From positions 62,001 through 126,000 of the forward strand of contig NZ_CAJHCP010000015.1 in NCBI RefSeq assembly GCF_904848625.1: a stretch of 64,000 nt of DNA, written 5' to 3'. The DNA is from Paraburkholderia metrosideri (GTDB lineage Bacteria > Pseudomonadota > Gammaproteobacteria > Burkholderiales > Burkholderiaceae). Both the position numbers and the translations under genes were made by a program. The notes under the pieces are model-generated. The model saw only the letters and a program-made list of their open reading frames with translations, made no database searches and had not been told where the DNA came from. Shown one piece after another: positions 43,874-51,632 of this stretch; within the stretch, counting starts at the first letter, position 1, and the number at the start of each line of letters is the position of its first letter.

Positions 43874-45699
43874 TGCGCCGTCCGTGGCGCCGGGTGTTCT
43901 ATGTGCTGATCTGGCTGACCGCGCTCGCGGCGCCGGCCGGCGCTATTGGCTATCTGCTGTACGCAAACCTGCTCAACCCACGCGCCACCGAGCAGTTGAC
44001 CGGCACCTACGACGGTTTTTACTGGGACGCCGCGCAACTGCAGATCGCCTATGGGCGCTTCGAGAACCAGTTGCTGCTGTATCAGGCGGGCACCGACGAC
44101 GACTTCCAGCGGCTGATGCTGCGCTATCAACTGCTGCAATCCAAACTCCGTGTGATGGCCGGTTCGACCCAGCGGCTGACCGCACAACTCGCGCTGCTGC
44201 AACGGCAGATCGACGAAATTCACCGGCTCGATAATCTGCTGCACAGTCTTCAGCCCGAAGTCGATGCATTGCCGAAAGACCGTAGCCGCGCCAGCCGGAT
44301 CGTCACGCAATTGCGCGCGCACTGGACCGAAATCAACGATCTCGCGCTGAGCCGCCGTTTCGCCGATGTCGCCGACCGCGAAGCGATGAACCGCGATTTC
44401 ATCGACAAGCGACGCCTGCTGTTCGTCGGCGGGATGATGCTGTTGCTGCTGTCGGCGGCGGCAACCACGCTGCTGGTGCTCAATGGCCGGCGCCGCACGC
44501 GTCTGATGCATCAACAGCACGCGGCGCTCGAAGCCGAACATCAGGCGAGCCGCGCGGCGCGTGAGGCGAGTCTCGCGAAAGACGCGTTTCTCGGCATGAT
44601 CAGCCACGAACTGCGCACGCCGCTGCATGCGATCGTGTCGTCGATCGAATTGCTCGGCTTTAACTATCACTCCGAGGCCGACCGCAAGGTGATCCAGCGG
44701 CTCGAAACGGCGGCGCGGCATCTCGAAGCGCAAATGAAAGACCTCACCGACTACGCGCGCCTGGGCGCCGGCAAGCTCGAACTGCGTCACGAGCACTTTG
44801 CGCCGCGCGACCTGCTGGCGTCGATTGTCGATGAACACACGATGTCGGCGGCGGCGCGGGGTCTGCACCTCGAGAGCGAGGCGACCGGCATGCACGGGCT
44901 GGTCGATTCCGATCCGCATCGGATCCGGCAGATCGTCAACAACCTCGTCACCAACGCGATCCGCTATACCGAGCGGGGCACGGTGCGGGTGCAATTGCGG
45001 CAGCAACCGGCGGTGCTGATTTTCATTGTCAGCGATACCGGGCCGGGGGTGCCGCATGCACAGATTCCGCTGATTTTCCAGGAGTTCACGCAACTGGACT
45101 CGTCGCGTACGCGCCGCTTCGAAGGGGCGGGGATGGGACTGACCATCGTGCAGGGACTGGTGAAACTGTTTGGCGGTACGGTCGACGTGGCGAGCACGGT
45201 AGGGGAAGGCACGACCTTCACCGTGACGATTCCGGTCATGCCGGTCGCCGCGGTCGAGCCGGCCGATGTCGCGACGCAGGCCGAACCCGGCGGCGCGCGA
45301 CCGTGCGTGCTGATCGTCGACGACAACCGTCTGATCCGCGAATCGCTCAGCGAAATGATCGCGCACATGGATTTCGACGCGCACGCGGTCGCCACTGCCG
45401 ACGACGCACTCGCGTGGCTCGACGCGCGCCGCTGCGACGTGGTGCTGCTCGATCTGCATATGCCGGATCGCGACGGCTACACGTTTCTCGCGGACTTTGC
45501 CAAACGCGGCGGCCCGTCGGCGGGCGTGCCGGTGATCCTGGTCAGCGCATATGCGCCGGAGGTGGGAACGGCAGCAACGGCGGAAGCGCACGGCGAACAG
45601 CCGTTTTTCGATGCACTGCTGAAGCCGGTGCATTACGAGGATTTGCGCAGCGCATTGCAGAGGGCGTTGGCGTCGCGCCATGGTGTGACGCAACCCTGA
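43843..45699 (+). CDS. Hybrid sensor histidine kinase/response regulator
   Basis: 618-residue inner-membrane kinase. Membrane helices lie at about 17-40 and 192-214, enclosing a 150-residue helical periplasmic sensor without a recognised domain. The HisKA helix carries the phosphorylated H255 in MISHELRTP, followed by HATPase_c (NLVTNAIRYT, DTGPGVP, GAGMGLTIV). A C-terminal receiver domain begins at LIVDDNRLIRES, with phospho-acceptor D537 in LLDLHMPDRDGY. It overlaps the upstream exported protein, a possible periplasmic sensor partner. The BetR-receiver protein encoded convergently at 45878 is a plausible output partner. Confidence 0.88.
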   Translation: MADQGPHHQIVRRPWRRVFYVLIWLTALAAPAGAIGYLLYANLLNPRATEQLTGTYDGFYWDAAQLQIAYGRFENQLLLYQAGTDDDFQRLMLRYQLLQSKLRVMAGSTQRLTAQLALLQRQIDEIHRLDNLLHSLQPEVDALPKDRSRASRIVTQLRAHWTEINDLALSRRFADVADREAMNRDFIDKRRLLFVGGMMLLLLSAAATTLLVLNGRRRTRLMHQQHAALEAEHQASRAAREASLAKDAFLGMISHELRTPLHAIVSSIELLGFNYHSEADRKVIQRLETAARHLEAQMKDLTDYARLGAGKLELRHEHFAPRDLLASIVDEHTMSAAARGLHLESEATGMHGLVDSDPHRIRQIVNNLVTNAIRYTERGTVRVQLRQQPAVLIFIVSDTGPGVPHAQIPLIFQEFTQLDSSRTRRFEGAGMGLTIVQGLVKLFGGTVDVASTVGEGTTFTVTIPVMPVAAVEPADVATQAEPGGARPCVLIVDDNRLIRESLSEMIAHMDFDAHAVATADDALAWLDARRCDVVLLDLHMPDRDGYTFLADFAKRGGPSAGVPVILVSAYAPEVGTAATAEAHGEQPFFDALLKPVHYEDLRSALQRALASRHGVTQP

Positions 45700-45877
45700 G
45701 GCGAGTGGGAGGCAGGCGTGAAGCCCGGCGACGATGCGAGCGTAGAGCCTGGATGAAGCGGGCGGGACCTACAGGCGCCAGGAGGAAGCGGAATCGGCAA
45801 TGCGGAAGCGGAGGTGGGCATCAACCTGAGCACACACCTTCAGACGCCATAGCAAACGGCGTATCAGCGGCGGCGGT

Positions 45878-46732
45878 TCAAGGCCTGTTCAACCGCTTGG
45901 ACAGATCGGCGACCAGGATCGCCATGCGCGCGGGCTTTTCATAGCACGCAACGTTGAAATTGCGGATCACCTGGCTGATCTCCGATTCGCTGGCCTTGCC
46001 GGTCAGCAGTTCACCGGTTAGCACGAAGATCGGCGCGTCCGGGTTCTCCGACGCGCGCACCGCACGAATGGCGGCCGCCGAGGTTTGCGCGCCAAACAGC
46101 CAGTCGATCACGACGCCGTCGAACACCTGCGTTTGCAGTTGCTCGGCAAAAGACGCAAGCCCGTAGATCGCCACCGCGGCAAAGCCGCTACGTTCCAGAT
46201 AGTCGCGCAGGTTGTCGGCGCTGGCCTGATCGTCGTCGACCACGGCAATGGTCGGTTTGTCGGTTTCAGCGCGGCGCGGATAGATCTCGATCTTGTGGAC
46301 TTCGTACGCGCTCTGATAAAGCGTGCCGTCGTGACGCGCGACGCGCCACTGGCCAAGCCGCGAATACGCGACGAATTCCGGGCGGCTGCCCGCTTCGAGT
46401 GCCGCGCCGACCCAGGCGGTGCACGCCAGTTCGGTTGCGCCGATACAGAACACGGCCTCCTGCGCGATGGCGCCGACCATGCCCGGATCGAGCGATTGCG
46501 CGCCGAACAGTTGCGCGGCCGGTTCGCCGAATACCTCGGCGACCTTCTTGATTTGCGACAGAGTCCACGGGCTGTTACCGCGCAGTTTGCGGTGTCCCTG
46601 TGAAAAACTCAGATCGAGAATCCGGCACAGCTCAGTGGTTTGCTGGCGTTTGCCGATTCCATGCCGGCTCATCAACTCGCGCACGCGCTCGGCGACTGCG
46701 ATGGCGTCAGGTGAGAGGGTTTCGTTGGTCAT
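45878..46732 (-). CDS. BetR-domain response regulator
   Basis: 284-residue protein with a reversed layout: a DNA-binding-like BetR domain at the N-terminus (about 14-80, LCRILDLSFSQGHRKLRG and WTLSQIKKVAEVFGE) and a receiver domain at the C-terminus (about 159-280). The phospho-acceptor is D210 in GVVIDWLFG, with acidic D166-D168 and lysine K in CYEKPAR; the tryptophan after the aspartate is unusual. The middle 80-155 is unassigned. It converges on the hybrid kinase, suggesting a phosphorelay pair. Perfect palindromes at 46802-46821 lie upstream of its start. Confidence 0.8.
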   Translation of the reverse strand: MTNETLSPDAIAVAERVRELMSRHGIGKRQQTTELCRILDLSFSQGHRKLRGNSPWTLSQIKKVAEVFGEPAAQLFGAQSLDPGMVGAIAQEAVFCIGATELACTAWVGAALEAGSRPEFVAYSRLGQWRVARHDGTLYQSAYEVHKIEIYPRRAETDKPTIAVVDDDQASADNLRDYLERSGFAAVAIYGLASFAEQLQTQVFDGVVIDWLFGAQTSAAAIRAVRASENPDAPIFVLTGELLTGKASESEISQVIRNFNVACYEKPARMAILVADLSKRLNRP

Positions 46733-47070
46733 ACTGCGTGAAAATCCGCCGTCTTAAAGGGTGGTACTGGGGGAAGCAATACAACAGGCGCGGTCCAGCC
46801 ATGCATATGCAATGCGCATTGACAGGCTAAGCAGGGGACAGCAAATGTACCGTAAAAAGTATCGCGGTTTATGTTTTTGCTGACTTGACGGCAAGCCTGG
46901 CCTTGCAACACGCATAAGGGACCAATCCGGCATTTTTATGTATTTGGCATCAAGGGTATTTTACCGATGAACAGTGTCTAATCCGTAAACAATATGTCGG
47001 ACGAACGTGCTGTGCCGAATGTTTGACACGTCAAAATGCACTGTGTCTGCTTGATCCGGAGTCATTCCGC
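46733..47070. other. 338-bp region between BetR-receiver and hipA genes
   Basis: No supported gene. It contains the adjacent palindromes TGCATATGCA (46802-46811) and CAATGCGCATTG (46810-46821) about 75 bp upstream of the BetR-receiver start. A minus frame across 46961-47887 is antiframe of hipA. Confidence 0.5.
46802..46821. promoter_or_regulatory. Overlapping perfect palindromes upstream of the BetR-receiver gene
   Basis: TGCATATGCA and CAATGCGCATTG are both perfectly symmetric and overlap by two bases. Their position relative to the start of 45878-46732 fits an operator for a dimeric regulator; no binding data. Confidence 0.4.
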
Positions 47071-48414
47071 TTAATCCGGCGGCATTTTTTCGAGTTTGGC
47101 CACTGAGCTTTTCAACCCTTTGAAAATTCGCTCGGCGACACGGGCCGGAAACCGCTCGGGTAATGCCGCCGACACCCGCCCGATTACCTCGGGCGTGTGC
47201 TCGATCAGCCGCTGGATAAGGGGTTCCGCGCTCGCGCCGTACGAACATTTCAACGCCATCGTGTTGAAATGGCGCCGCTGCACGTCGCGAAAAGCGTCGT
47301 GTTTGCTGCGCGACCACATGCCCATCGCAAGCCGGGCCTTGAACCATGACCACTGGTTGGGACCGCTGCCTTCCACGGGCCAGATCGACATCACGTCGTA
47401 GAGTGGCGTCAGCCGGTATTGACCGCCTGCCAGCAGGCGGATGCTGAAATTTTTGGCATGCCCGTCCGGTGCGGCCAGCATCCAGAACAGAATCTGGCTG
47501 GCCAGCAGCGTTTCGATATCCTGCGGGGCCGTGACCGATTGCTGGAGAATGCGCGCCAGGTCGAGCACGCCCGGACCGCCTTCGTTCTCGTATTTGCGAT
47601 GCGAGGGCACCCCGTACACCTGACAGAAGTCCTCCTGCGGCAGACGCAGCAGCCATTGGCCGCTCGAATGCATCTGCCGGTCGAAGCGTTCGACGCTCAA
47701 CACGCGCTGCTTGCCGAATGTGATGATTTCCGTATTCGCGACCGGCAGGCCATACGCGCGCAGAATCTGCAGACACAGCCATTCGTTTTCCACCGACGTA
47801 GTGAGATCGGCGAGCTTGTTGCCGACCAGTCCCAGCGGCAGCTTGAAGATATGCGTGGTGGGCGTGGCGCCGTGCGGGCGCTGCCATTTACCGTCGTGCC
47901 ACAGCAGCGCGGTTTTTTCCTGCGCGCCGGCCAGCGAGATGCGGAAATCGTCGTCCTGCTGATCGCGGAAGCCGGGCGCCGGATTGCTGACCGTGCGCGC
48001 CAGCATTGCTTCGATCTCGCTGTCGGTCAAAGGCGTTCCTTCGATCCGCTCGACACCCTCCGGCGCGTCGCCTTCGGGCAAGAGCTGGACGGCGCCCACG
48101 CAATCGCGGCCGATGGCTTGCAGCAGGTCGAATGCGTCGAGCGTATCGGTCTGATAGCGCTGCGCGATGCGCTTGCGAATCGCTTCGCTGTCGGGCAGCA
48201 GGTTGTCGAAGTAGTTCAGCACCCGTGGGCCTTTATGCGCCATGTTGCCCGGGGTGAACGGCAGTGACAGCGAAAGCGGACGACCTGCCGCGGATTCGAC
48301 CCATGCGGTGTCGTACGCGAATTCCATCGGGCCGCGCGTGGGCAGACGCCAGACGCCGACGCGCTCGCCATTGGCCCACACCGACAGCGCCTGAGAATGG
48401 GTAGGACGGCCCAT
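47071..48414 (-). CDS. hipA: HipA-family serine/threonine kinase toxin
   Basis: 447-residue HipA-type kinase. In E. coli, HipA phosphorylates a tRNA synthetase and causes growth arrest and persistence. Present here are the N-terminal couple-HipA domain (MGRPTHSQALSVWANGE), the SLAGAQEKTALL nucleotide segment, the catalytic aspartate in APDGHAKNFSIRL and the metal-binding aspartate in YDVMS. All key residues look intact, so the toxin is probably active. The ATG at 48414 is 2 bp after the hipB stop; a GTG at 48423 would overlap it. The antitoxin gene lies upstream in the usual hipBA order. Confidence 0.88.
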   Translation of the reverse strand: MGRPTHSQALSVWANGERVGVWRLPTRGPMEFAYDTAWVESAAGRPLSLSLPFTPGNMAHKGPRVLNYFDNLLPDSEAIRKRIAQRYQTDTLDAFDLLQAIGRDCVGAVQLLPEGDAPEGVERIEGTPLTDSEIEAMLARTVSNPAPGFRDQQDDDFRISLAGAQEKTALLWHDGKWQRPHGATPTTHIFKLPLGLVGNKLADLTTSVENEWLCLQILRAYGLPVANTEIITFGKQRVLSVERFDRQMHSSGQWLLRLPQEDFCQVYGVPSHRKYENEGGPGVLDLARILQQSVTAPQDIETLLASQILFWMLAAPDGHAKNFSIRLLAGGQYRLTPLYDVMSIWPVEGSGPNQWSWFKARLAMGMWSRSKHDAFRDVQRRHFNTMALKCSYGASAEPLIQRLIEHTPEVIGRVSAALPERFPARVAERIFKGLKSSVAKLEKMPPD

Positions 48415-48416
48415 GC

Positions 48417-48671
48417 TCACCACTCGATCAGCGGCGTGGGGTCGGGCACCGGCTGATTCTTGTCGCGCATCTGCAATTGCAGGCCGTAAATGCCCGACAG
48501 CGCCAGCAGTTGGGTGACCGTGAGGGCGCCAGCGTCGGTTTCCAGCGCTGAAATGCGGCTCTGGCTGACGCCGATGCGGGCGGCGGCGTCGGCCTGAGTG
48601 AGACCGGCTTGCCGCCGGCTCGCGACGAGTAACTGGGCGATCTGATCGGGCGTGGCGATGAGATGGAGCAT
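48417..48671 (-). CDS. hipB: HipB-family antitoxin (XRE helix-turn-helix)
   Basis: 84-residue XRE-type repressor, residues about 11-65 forming the helix-turn-helix (RRQAGLTQADAAARIGVSQSRISALETDAG), with a short C-terminal tail ending in tryptophan as in HipB proteins. It neutralises HipA and represses the operon. Its stop overlaps the possible GTG start of hipA, typical of translational coupling. The AT-rich region upstream has repeated motifs (48689-48802) likely to be its operators. Confidence 0.87.
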   Translation of the reverse strand: MLHLIATPDQIAQLLVASRRQAGLTQADAAARIGVSQSRISALETDAGALTVTQLLALSGIYGLQLQMRDKNQPVPDPTPLIEW

Positions 48672-48688
48672 GACGATTATCCGTGAGA

Positions 48689-48802
48689 CGAATAAATGTA
48701 ATTTATGCGTTAAACGAATATCTGTCAAATATTTGTCTGGCGGATATTTTGTAGAATATCTGTGTAGCGAATAAAAGCCAAATATCTGTGTAACGCATAA
48801 AT
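48689..48802. promoter_or_regulatory. AT-rich repeated-motif control region of hipBA
   Basis: Two 22-bp copies (48755-48776 and 48781-48802) spaced 26 bp apart differ at only three or four positions and share AATATCTGTGTA. ATTTATGCGTTA at 48701-48712 is the exact inverse of TAACGCATAAAT at 48791-48802, and CGAATAAA occurs at 48689 and 48768. This layout fits multiple repressor sites and contrasts with the GC-rich surroundings. Confidence 0.65.
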
Positions 48803-48998
48803 GTGGCGAACCTCGCACAACGGCTCGACGCCTTTGCTGGCGGGGCTTTGAGCGTTGCATGATGCCGCGCCAGTCTGGTCAGCGGACTCGCAAGCTTCGC
48901 GAGCTTCGCGAACTTCGCAGTCTTCGGGGCCGGCGCGGCATTGCAGACAACCGAACCGCCTGCGAAGATTACGCCCACATTTGAAACCGGCCTGCCTG

Positions 48999-50339
48999 AT
49001 GACCACGACTTACCCGCTGCACGCGAGCTTTACTCCCGCCGATCAACCGTTCCCGCAACACGCCGATGTCGTGATTGCCGGCGCCGGCATCATGGGCTGC
49101 GCGGCCGCCTACTATCTTGCGCGCCGCGGTCTCTCGGTGGTGGTGCTCGACAAATCGCGGATTGCCGGCCAGCAGTCGTCGCGGGCATGGGGTTTCGTGC
49201 GACAGCAGGGCCGCGAAGCCGCCGAAGTACCGTTGATGATGGCGAGCATTCCGCTCTGGAAAGAGCTCGAACGCGAGTTGAATTACGACCTGGAATGGCG
49301 TCAGGGCGGCTGCCTCTACGTCGCATCCGATGAAGAAGATTGGGCGTCGTTCCAGCAATGGATGGACGTCGCGCGCCAGCACGGACTCGACACCCGCACG
49401 CTCGAGCGCAAGCAGATCGACGCCGTCGTGACCGGCATGCAAGGCCCGGCGCTCGGCGGCCTCTACACCCCGAGCGACGGTCAGGCCGAACCGCGCCGCG
49501 CCACCGCAGCGTTCGCGGCGCGCGCCGCCGAGGCCGGCGCGTTGTTTTTCGAAGGTTGCGGCGTGGTCGCGGTCGAACGGGCGGGCGGCGCGATTGCCGG
49601 CGTGGTGACCGAGCGCGGCACTGTGCGCACGTCGCGCTTCATTTGCGCGGCAGGCGCCAGCAGCTGGAAACTACTAAGAACGCTCGGCCTGGAATTGCCG
49701 CAGCAAGTGGTACGCGGTACCTGTTCGCGCACCAACCCGCTGCCGCAGATCACCGCGTCCACGTTCTGGGGCCACGGCCTGGGCGTGCGGCAACGCGCGA
49801 ACGGCGCGATCAATCTCGCCGACGACATGCAGGTCGACGTCGATATGACGCTTGGCCATTTCCGCGCGCTCAAGTGGTTTTTGCCCGAATTGTGGAAGCA
49901 GCGCGAGAAGTTCAGCTTTCATCTGAACGGCGCGTGTTGGCGGGATCTGCGTGAGCGTCTGCCGGGCGGTGTGCCTGATGCCGAACGTGTGCTTTATCCA
50001 CGGGATCCGCATCCGCAGCCGAACGCGAGCCAGGCGCCGAGCGCGTTGAAAAAACTGCGCGCGTTATTCCCCGCGTTGAAGGATGCGCAGGTGGTCGAAT
50101 CGTGGGCCGGTCTGATCGACGTGCTGCCCGATGGCATTCCAGTGATCGATGCGCCGCCGCAGGTCAGCGGGCTGACCATCGCCACCGGATTTTGCGGGCA
50201 TGGCTTTGCGATGGGGCCGATCGTCGGCAAACTGCTTGCCGACATGAACGATGGCGGCAAGCCGTCGCTCGATCTGTCCGCGTTCCGTTTGCAGCGTTTT
50301 TTCGACGGCACGATGCAGCGGCCTCGCAGCATGCTTTGA
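48999..50339 (+). CDS. FAD-dependent oxidoreductase (DAO family)
   Basis: 446-residue flavoprotein of the D-amino-acid-oxidase/sarcosine-oxidase class. The FAD Rossmann fingerprint VVIAGAGIMGCAAAYYLARRG lies at 24-44, followed by SSRAWGFVRQQGRE and, near the C-terminus, GLTIATGFCGHGFAMGP, which contacts the flavin. Members oxidise amines such as amino acids, opines or polyamines. I place the start at the ATG at 48999; the frame is open further upstream without support. A C39-like peptidase gene begins 15 bp after the stop, so the pair is one transcription unit. Confidence 0.84.
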   Translation: MTTTYPLHASFTPADQPFPQHADVVIAGAGIMGCAAAYYLARRGLSVVVLDKSRIAGQQSSRAWGFVRQQGREAAEVPLMMASIPLWKELERELNYDLEWRQGGCLYVASDEEDWASFQQWMDVARQHGLDTRTLERKQIDAVVTGMQGPALGGLYTPSDGQAEPRRATAAFAARAAEAGALFFEGCGVVAVERAGGAIAGVVTERGTVRTSRFICAAGASSWKLLRTLGLELPQQVVRGTCSRTNPLPQITASTFWGHGLGVRQRANGAINLADDMQVDVDMTLGHFRALKWFLPELWKQREKFSFHLNGACWRDLRERLPGGVPDAERVLYPRDPHPQPNASQAPSALKKLRALFPALKDAQVVESWAGLIDVLPDGIPVIDAPPQVSGLTIATGFCGHGFAMGPIVGKLLADMNDGGKPSLDLSAFRLQRFFDGTMQRPRSML

Positions 50340-50354
50340 GGCAACCGCGCCGTC

Positions 50355-51008
50355 ATGGATTCAGGTCAAACACAACCGATGAACGAACCGGCACTGCGCC
50401 ACACCGGCGTACCGTATTACACCCAATGGGGCAGTCCCGACTGGGTCAGTCATATCGTCGAGCAGCGGGGCGATCCGTGTGACGATCCTGATTGGCAGCG
50501 GAGCGGTTTTGCCGACCCGGAACGTTATCGTTTCTGGGCCGGGCGCCTGTGCGGTTTGACGTGCCTGGAATCCGCGCTCGATTACTGGAGCATCGGCCAT
50601 GCATCGCGCGCTGCGTTACTCGACGAAGCATTGCAGCATGGCGTGTACAGGATGCGCGCGGATGGCGGTGTCGACGGATTGATTTACCAGCCGTTTGCCG
50701 ATTGGGCATGCGGCGCGTTCGGGGTCGGCGTCGAGGTGCTGCCGCAGGTGTCGCTTGAAGAGATCGCGGCACGGCTGAACGCCGATACGCTCGCAATCGT
50801 TTCGGTGAGTCCGGAGATTCGCTACCCCGACCGGCCGAACCAGCGGCAGGGCGGTCACCTGATCCTGCTGCATGGACGTGATCGCGACGGAGTATGGTTT
50901 CACAATCCGTCGGGTATCGCGCCGCATCAGGCCGATGTGTATCTGCCGTTTGCCACGGTGGACAGGTTTTACGCGGGGCGGGGTATGACGCTGACACGGT
51001 TCCGTTAG
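50355..51008 (+). CDS. C39-like peptidase/cysteine-protease-fold protein
   Basis: 217 residues matching the Peptidase_C39-like group. The start VPYYTQWGSPDWV is typical, and a cysteine in RLCGLTCLESAL (C66 or C70), histidine H168 in GGHLILLHG and asparagine N184 in WFHNPSG form the expected Cys-His-Asn/Asp triad. C39 peptidases cut double-glycine leader peptides; here there is no signal peptide or transporter domain, so it is cytosolic and its substrate is unknown. A tight link to the upstream oxidoreductase hints at a small peptide or modified amino-acid pathway. Confidence 0.72.
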   Translation: MDSGQTQPMNEPALRHTGVPYYTQWGSPDWVSHIVEQRGDPCDDPDWQRSGFADPERYRFWAGRLCGLTCLESALDYWSIGHASRAALLDEALQHGVYRMRADGGVDGLIYQPFADWACGAFGVGVEVLPQVSLEEIAARLNADTLAIVSVSPEIRYPDRPNQRQGGHLILLHGRDRDGVWFHNPSGIAPHQADVYLPFATVDRFYAGRGMTLTRFR

Positions 51009-51073
51009 GTACGCTGTTCGGGCCCGTTTTCTGCTAATGAGGTTTTGTCGACTTCTGCAATACCGGACCTGAC

Positions 51074-51325
51074 ATGAATCGAATCTATTGCCTGTTTGCT
51101 GCCAGCCTTGTCATCCTCGGTGCCGCCAGCCCGGCGAGCGCCGCGAGCGAAGACGAACAGGCCAAAGCCTGTCGCGGTGACGCCATGCACTTCTGCGCCG
51201 CCGACATTCCGAACCGAGAGAAGATTACCGCCTGCATGAAGCAGCACCTCGACGAACTGAGCGCGCCGTGCCGCGCGATGTTCAAGGGCGGCAAGAAGAA
51301 CGGCGATCAGGGCGCGTCGCAGTAA
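51074..51325 (+). CDS. Small exported cysteine-rich protein
   Basis: 83-residue secreted protein: signal peptide residues 1-24 (SPASAA cut before SEDEQ), then a 50-residue mature part with four cysteines spaced C-x6-C ... C-x11-C (ACRGDAMHFCAAD, TACMKQHLDELSAPC), matching the cysteine-rich GLG1-type repeat. It ends in a lysine/glycine tail. Such proteins are widespread in Burkholderiaceae; no function is established. It is probably its own unit: 65 bp separate it from the peptidase gene. Confidence 0.72.
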   Translation: MNRIYCLFAASLVILGAASPASAASEDEQAKACRGDAMHFCAADIPNREKITACMKQHLDELSAPCRAMFKGGKKNGDQGASQ

Positions 51326-51632
51326 GCGTTAAAAGTTAGCTGTCAGGCGTCGGGCATTGCCTGGGTCCTTCGAGTCGAGCGCGCACGCTATCGGATTCCA
51401 ATACGCGGCCCCCGCGTCATAAAAACGCCTTAAAAACAATCATCTGCCTGTCAGAGTGGCAAATTGCGCCAACCTGACGCACATGTTGCCGTGCAAACAA
51501 TCTCAAAAAGTTGCACCATAGGCGTTTGCCAGAAAAAAGTGCCGGTGCCTATGTCGCTTAATGCCGCCATGCGCCCCAGCTTTTTTCTGCCCCTTGACCG
51601 ACGCCTATCCATCACGACGCTGCGACCGCGCT
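51326..51632. other. 307-bp region upstream of zwf
   Basis: No supported gene or repeat. It should hold the zwf promoter. An in-frame extension of zwf to 51561 lacks a ribosome site. Confidence 0.45.

Noticed and set aside
43783..45693. Long minus-strand frame of 636 codons opposite the hybrid kinase gene
   Set aside because: It is a shadow frame from GC-rich codon use: arginine/histidine-rich translation, no family motifs, and the plus strand encodes a complete kinase.
46961..47887. Minus-strand frame of 308 codons overlapping hipA
   Set aside because: It is a different frame of the hipA strand; HipA motifs lie in the accepted frame.
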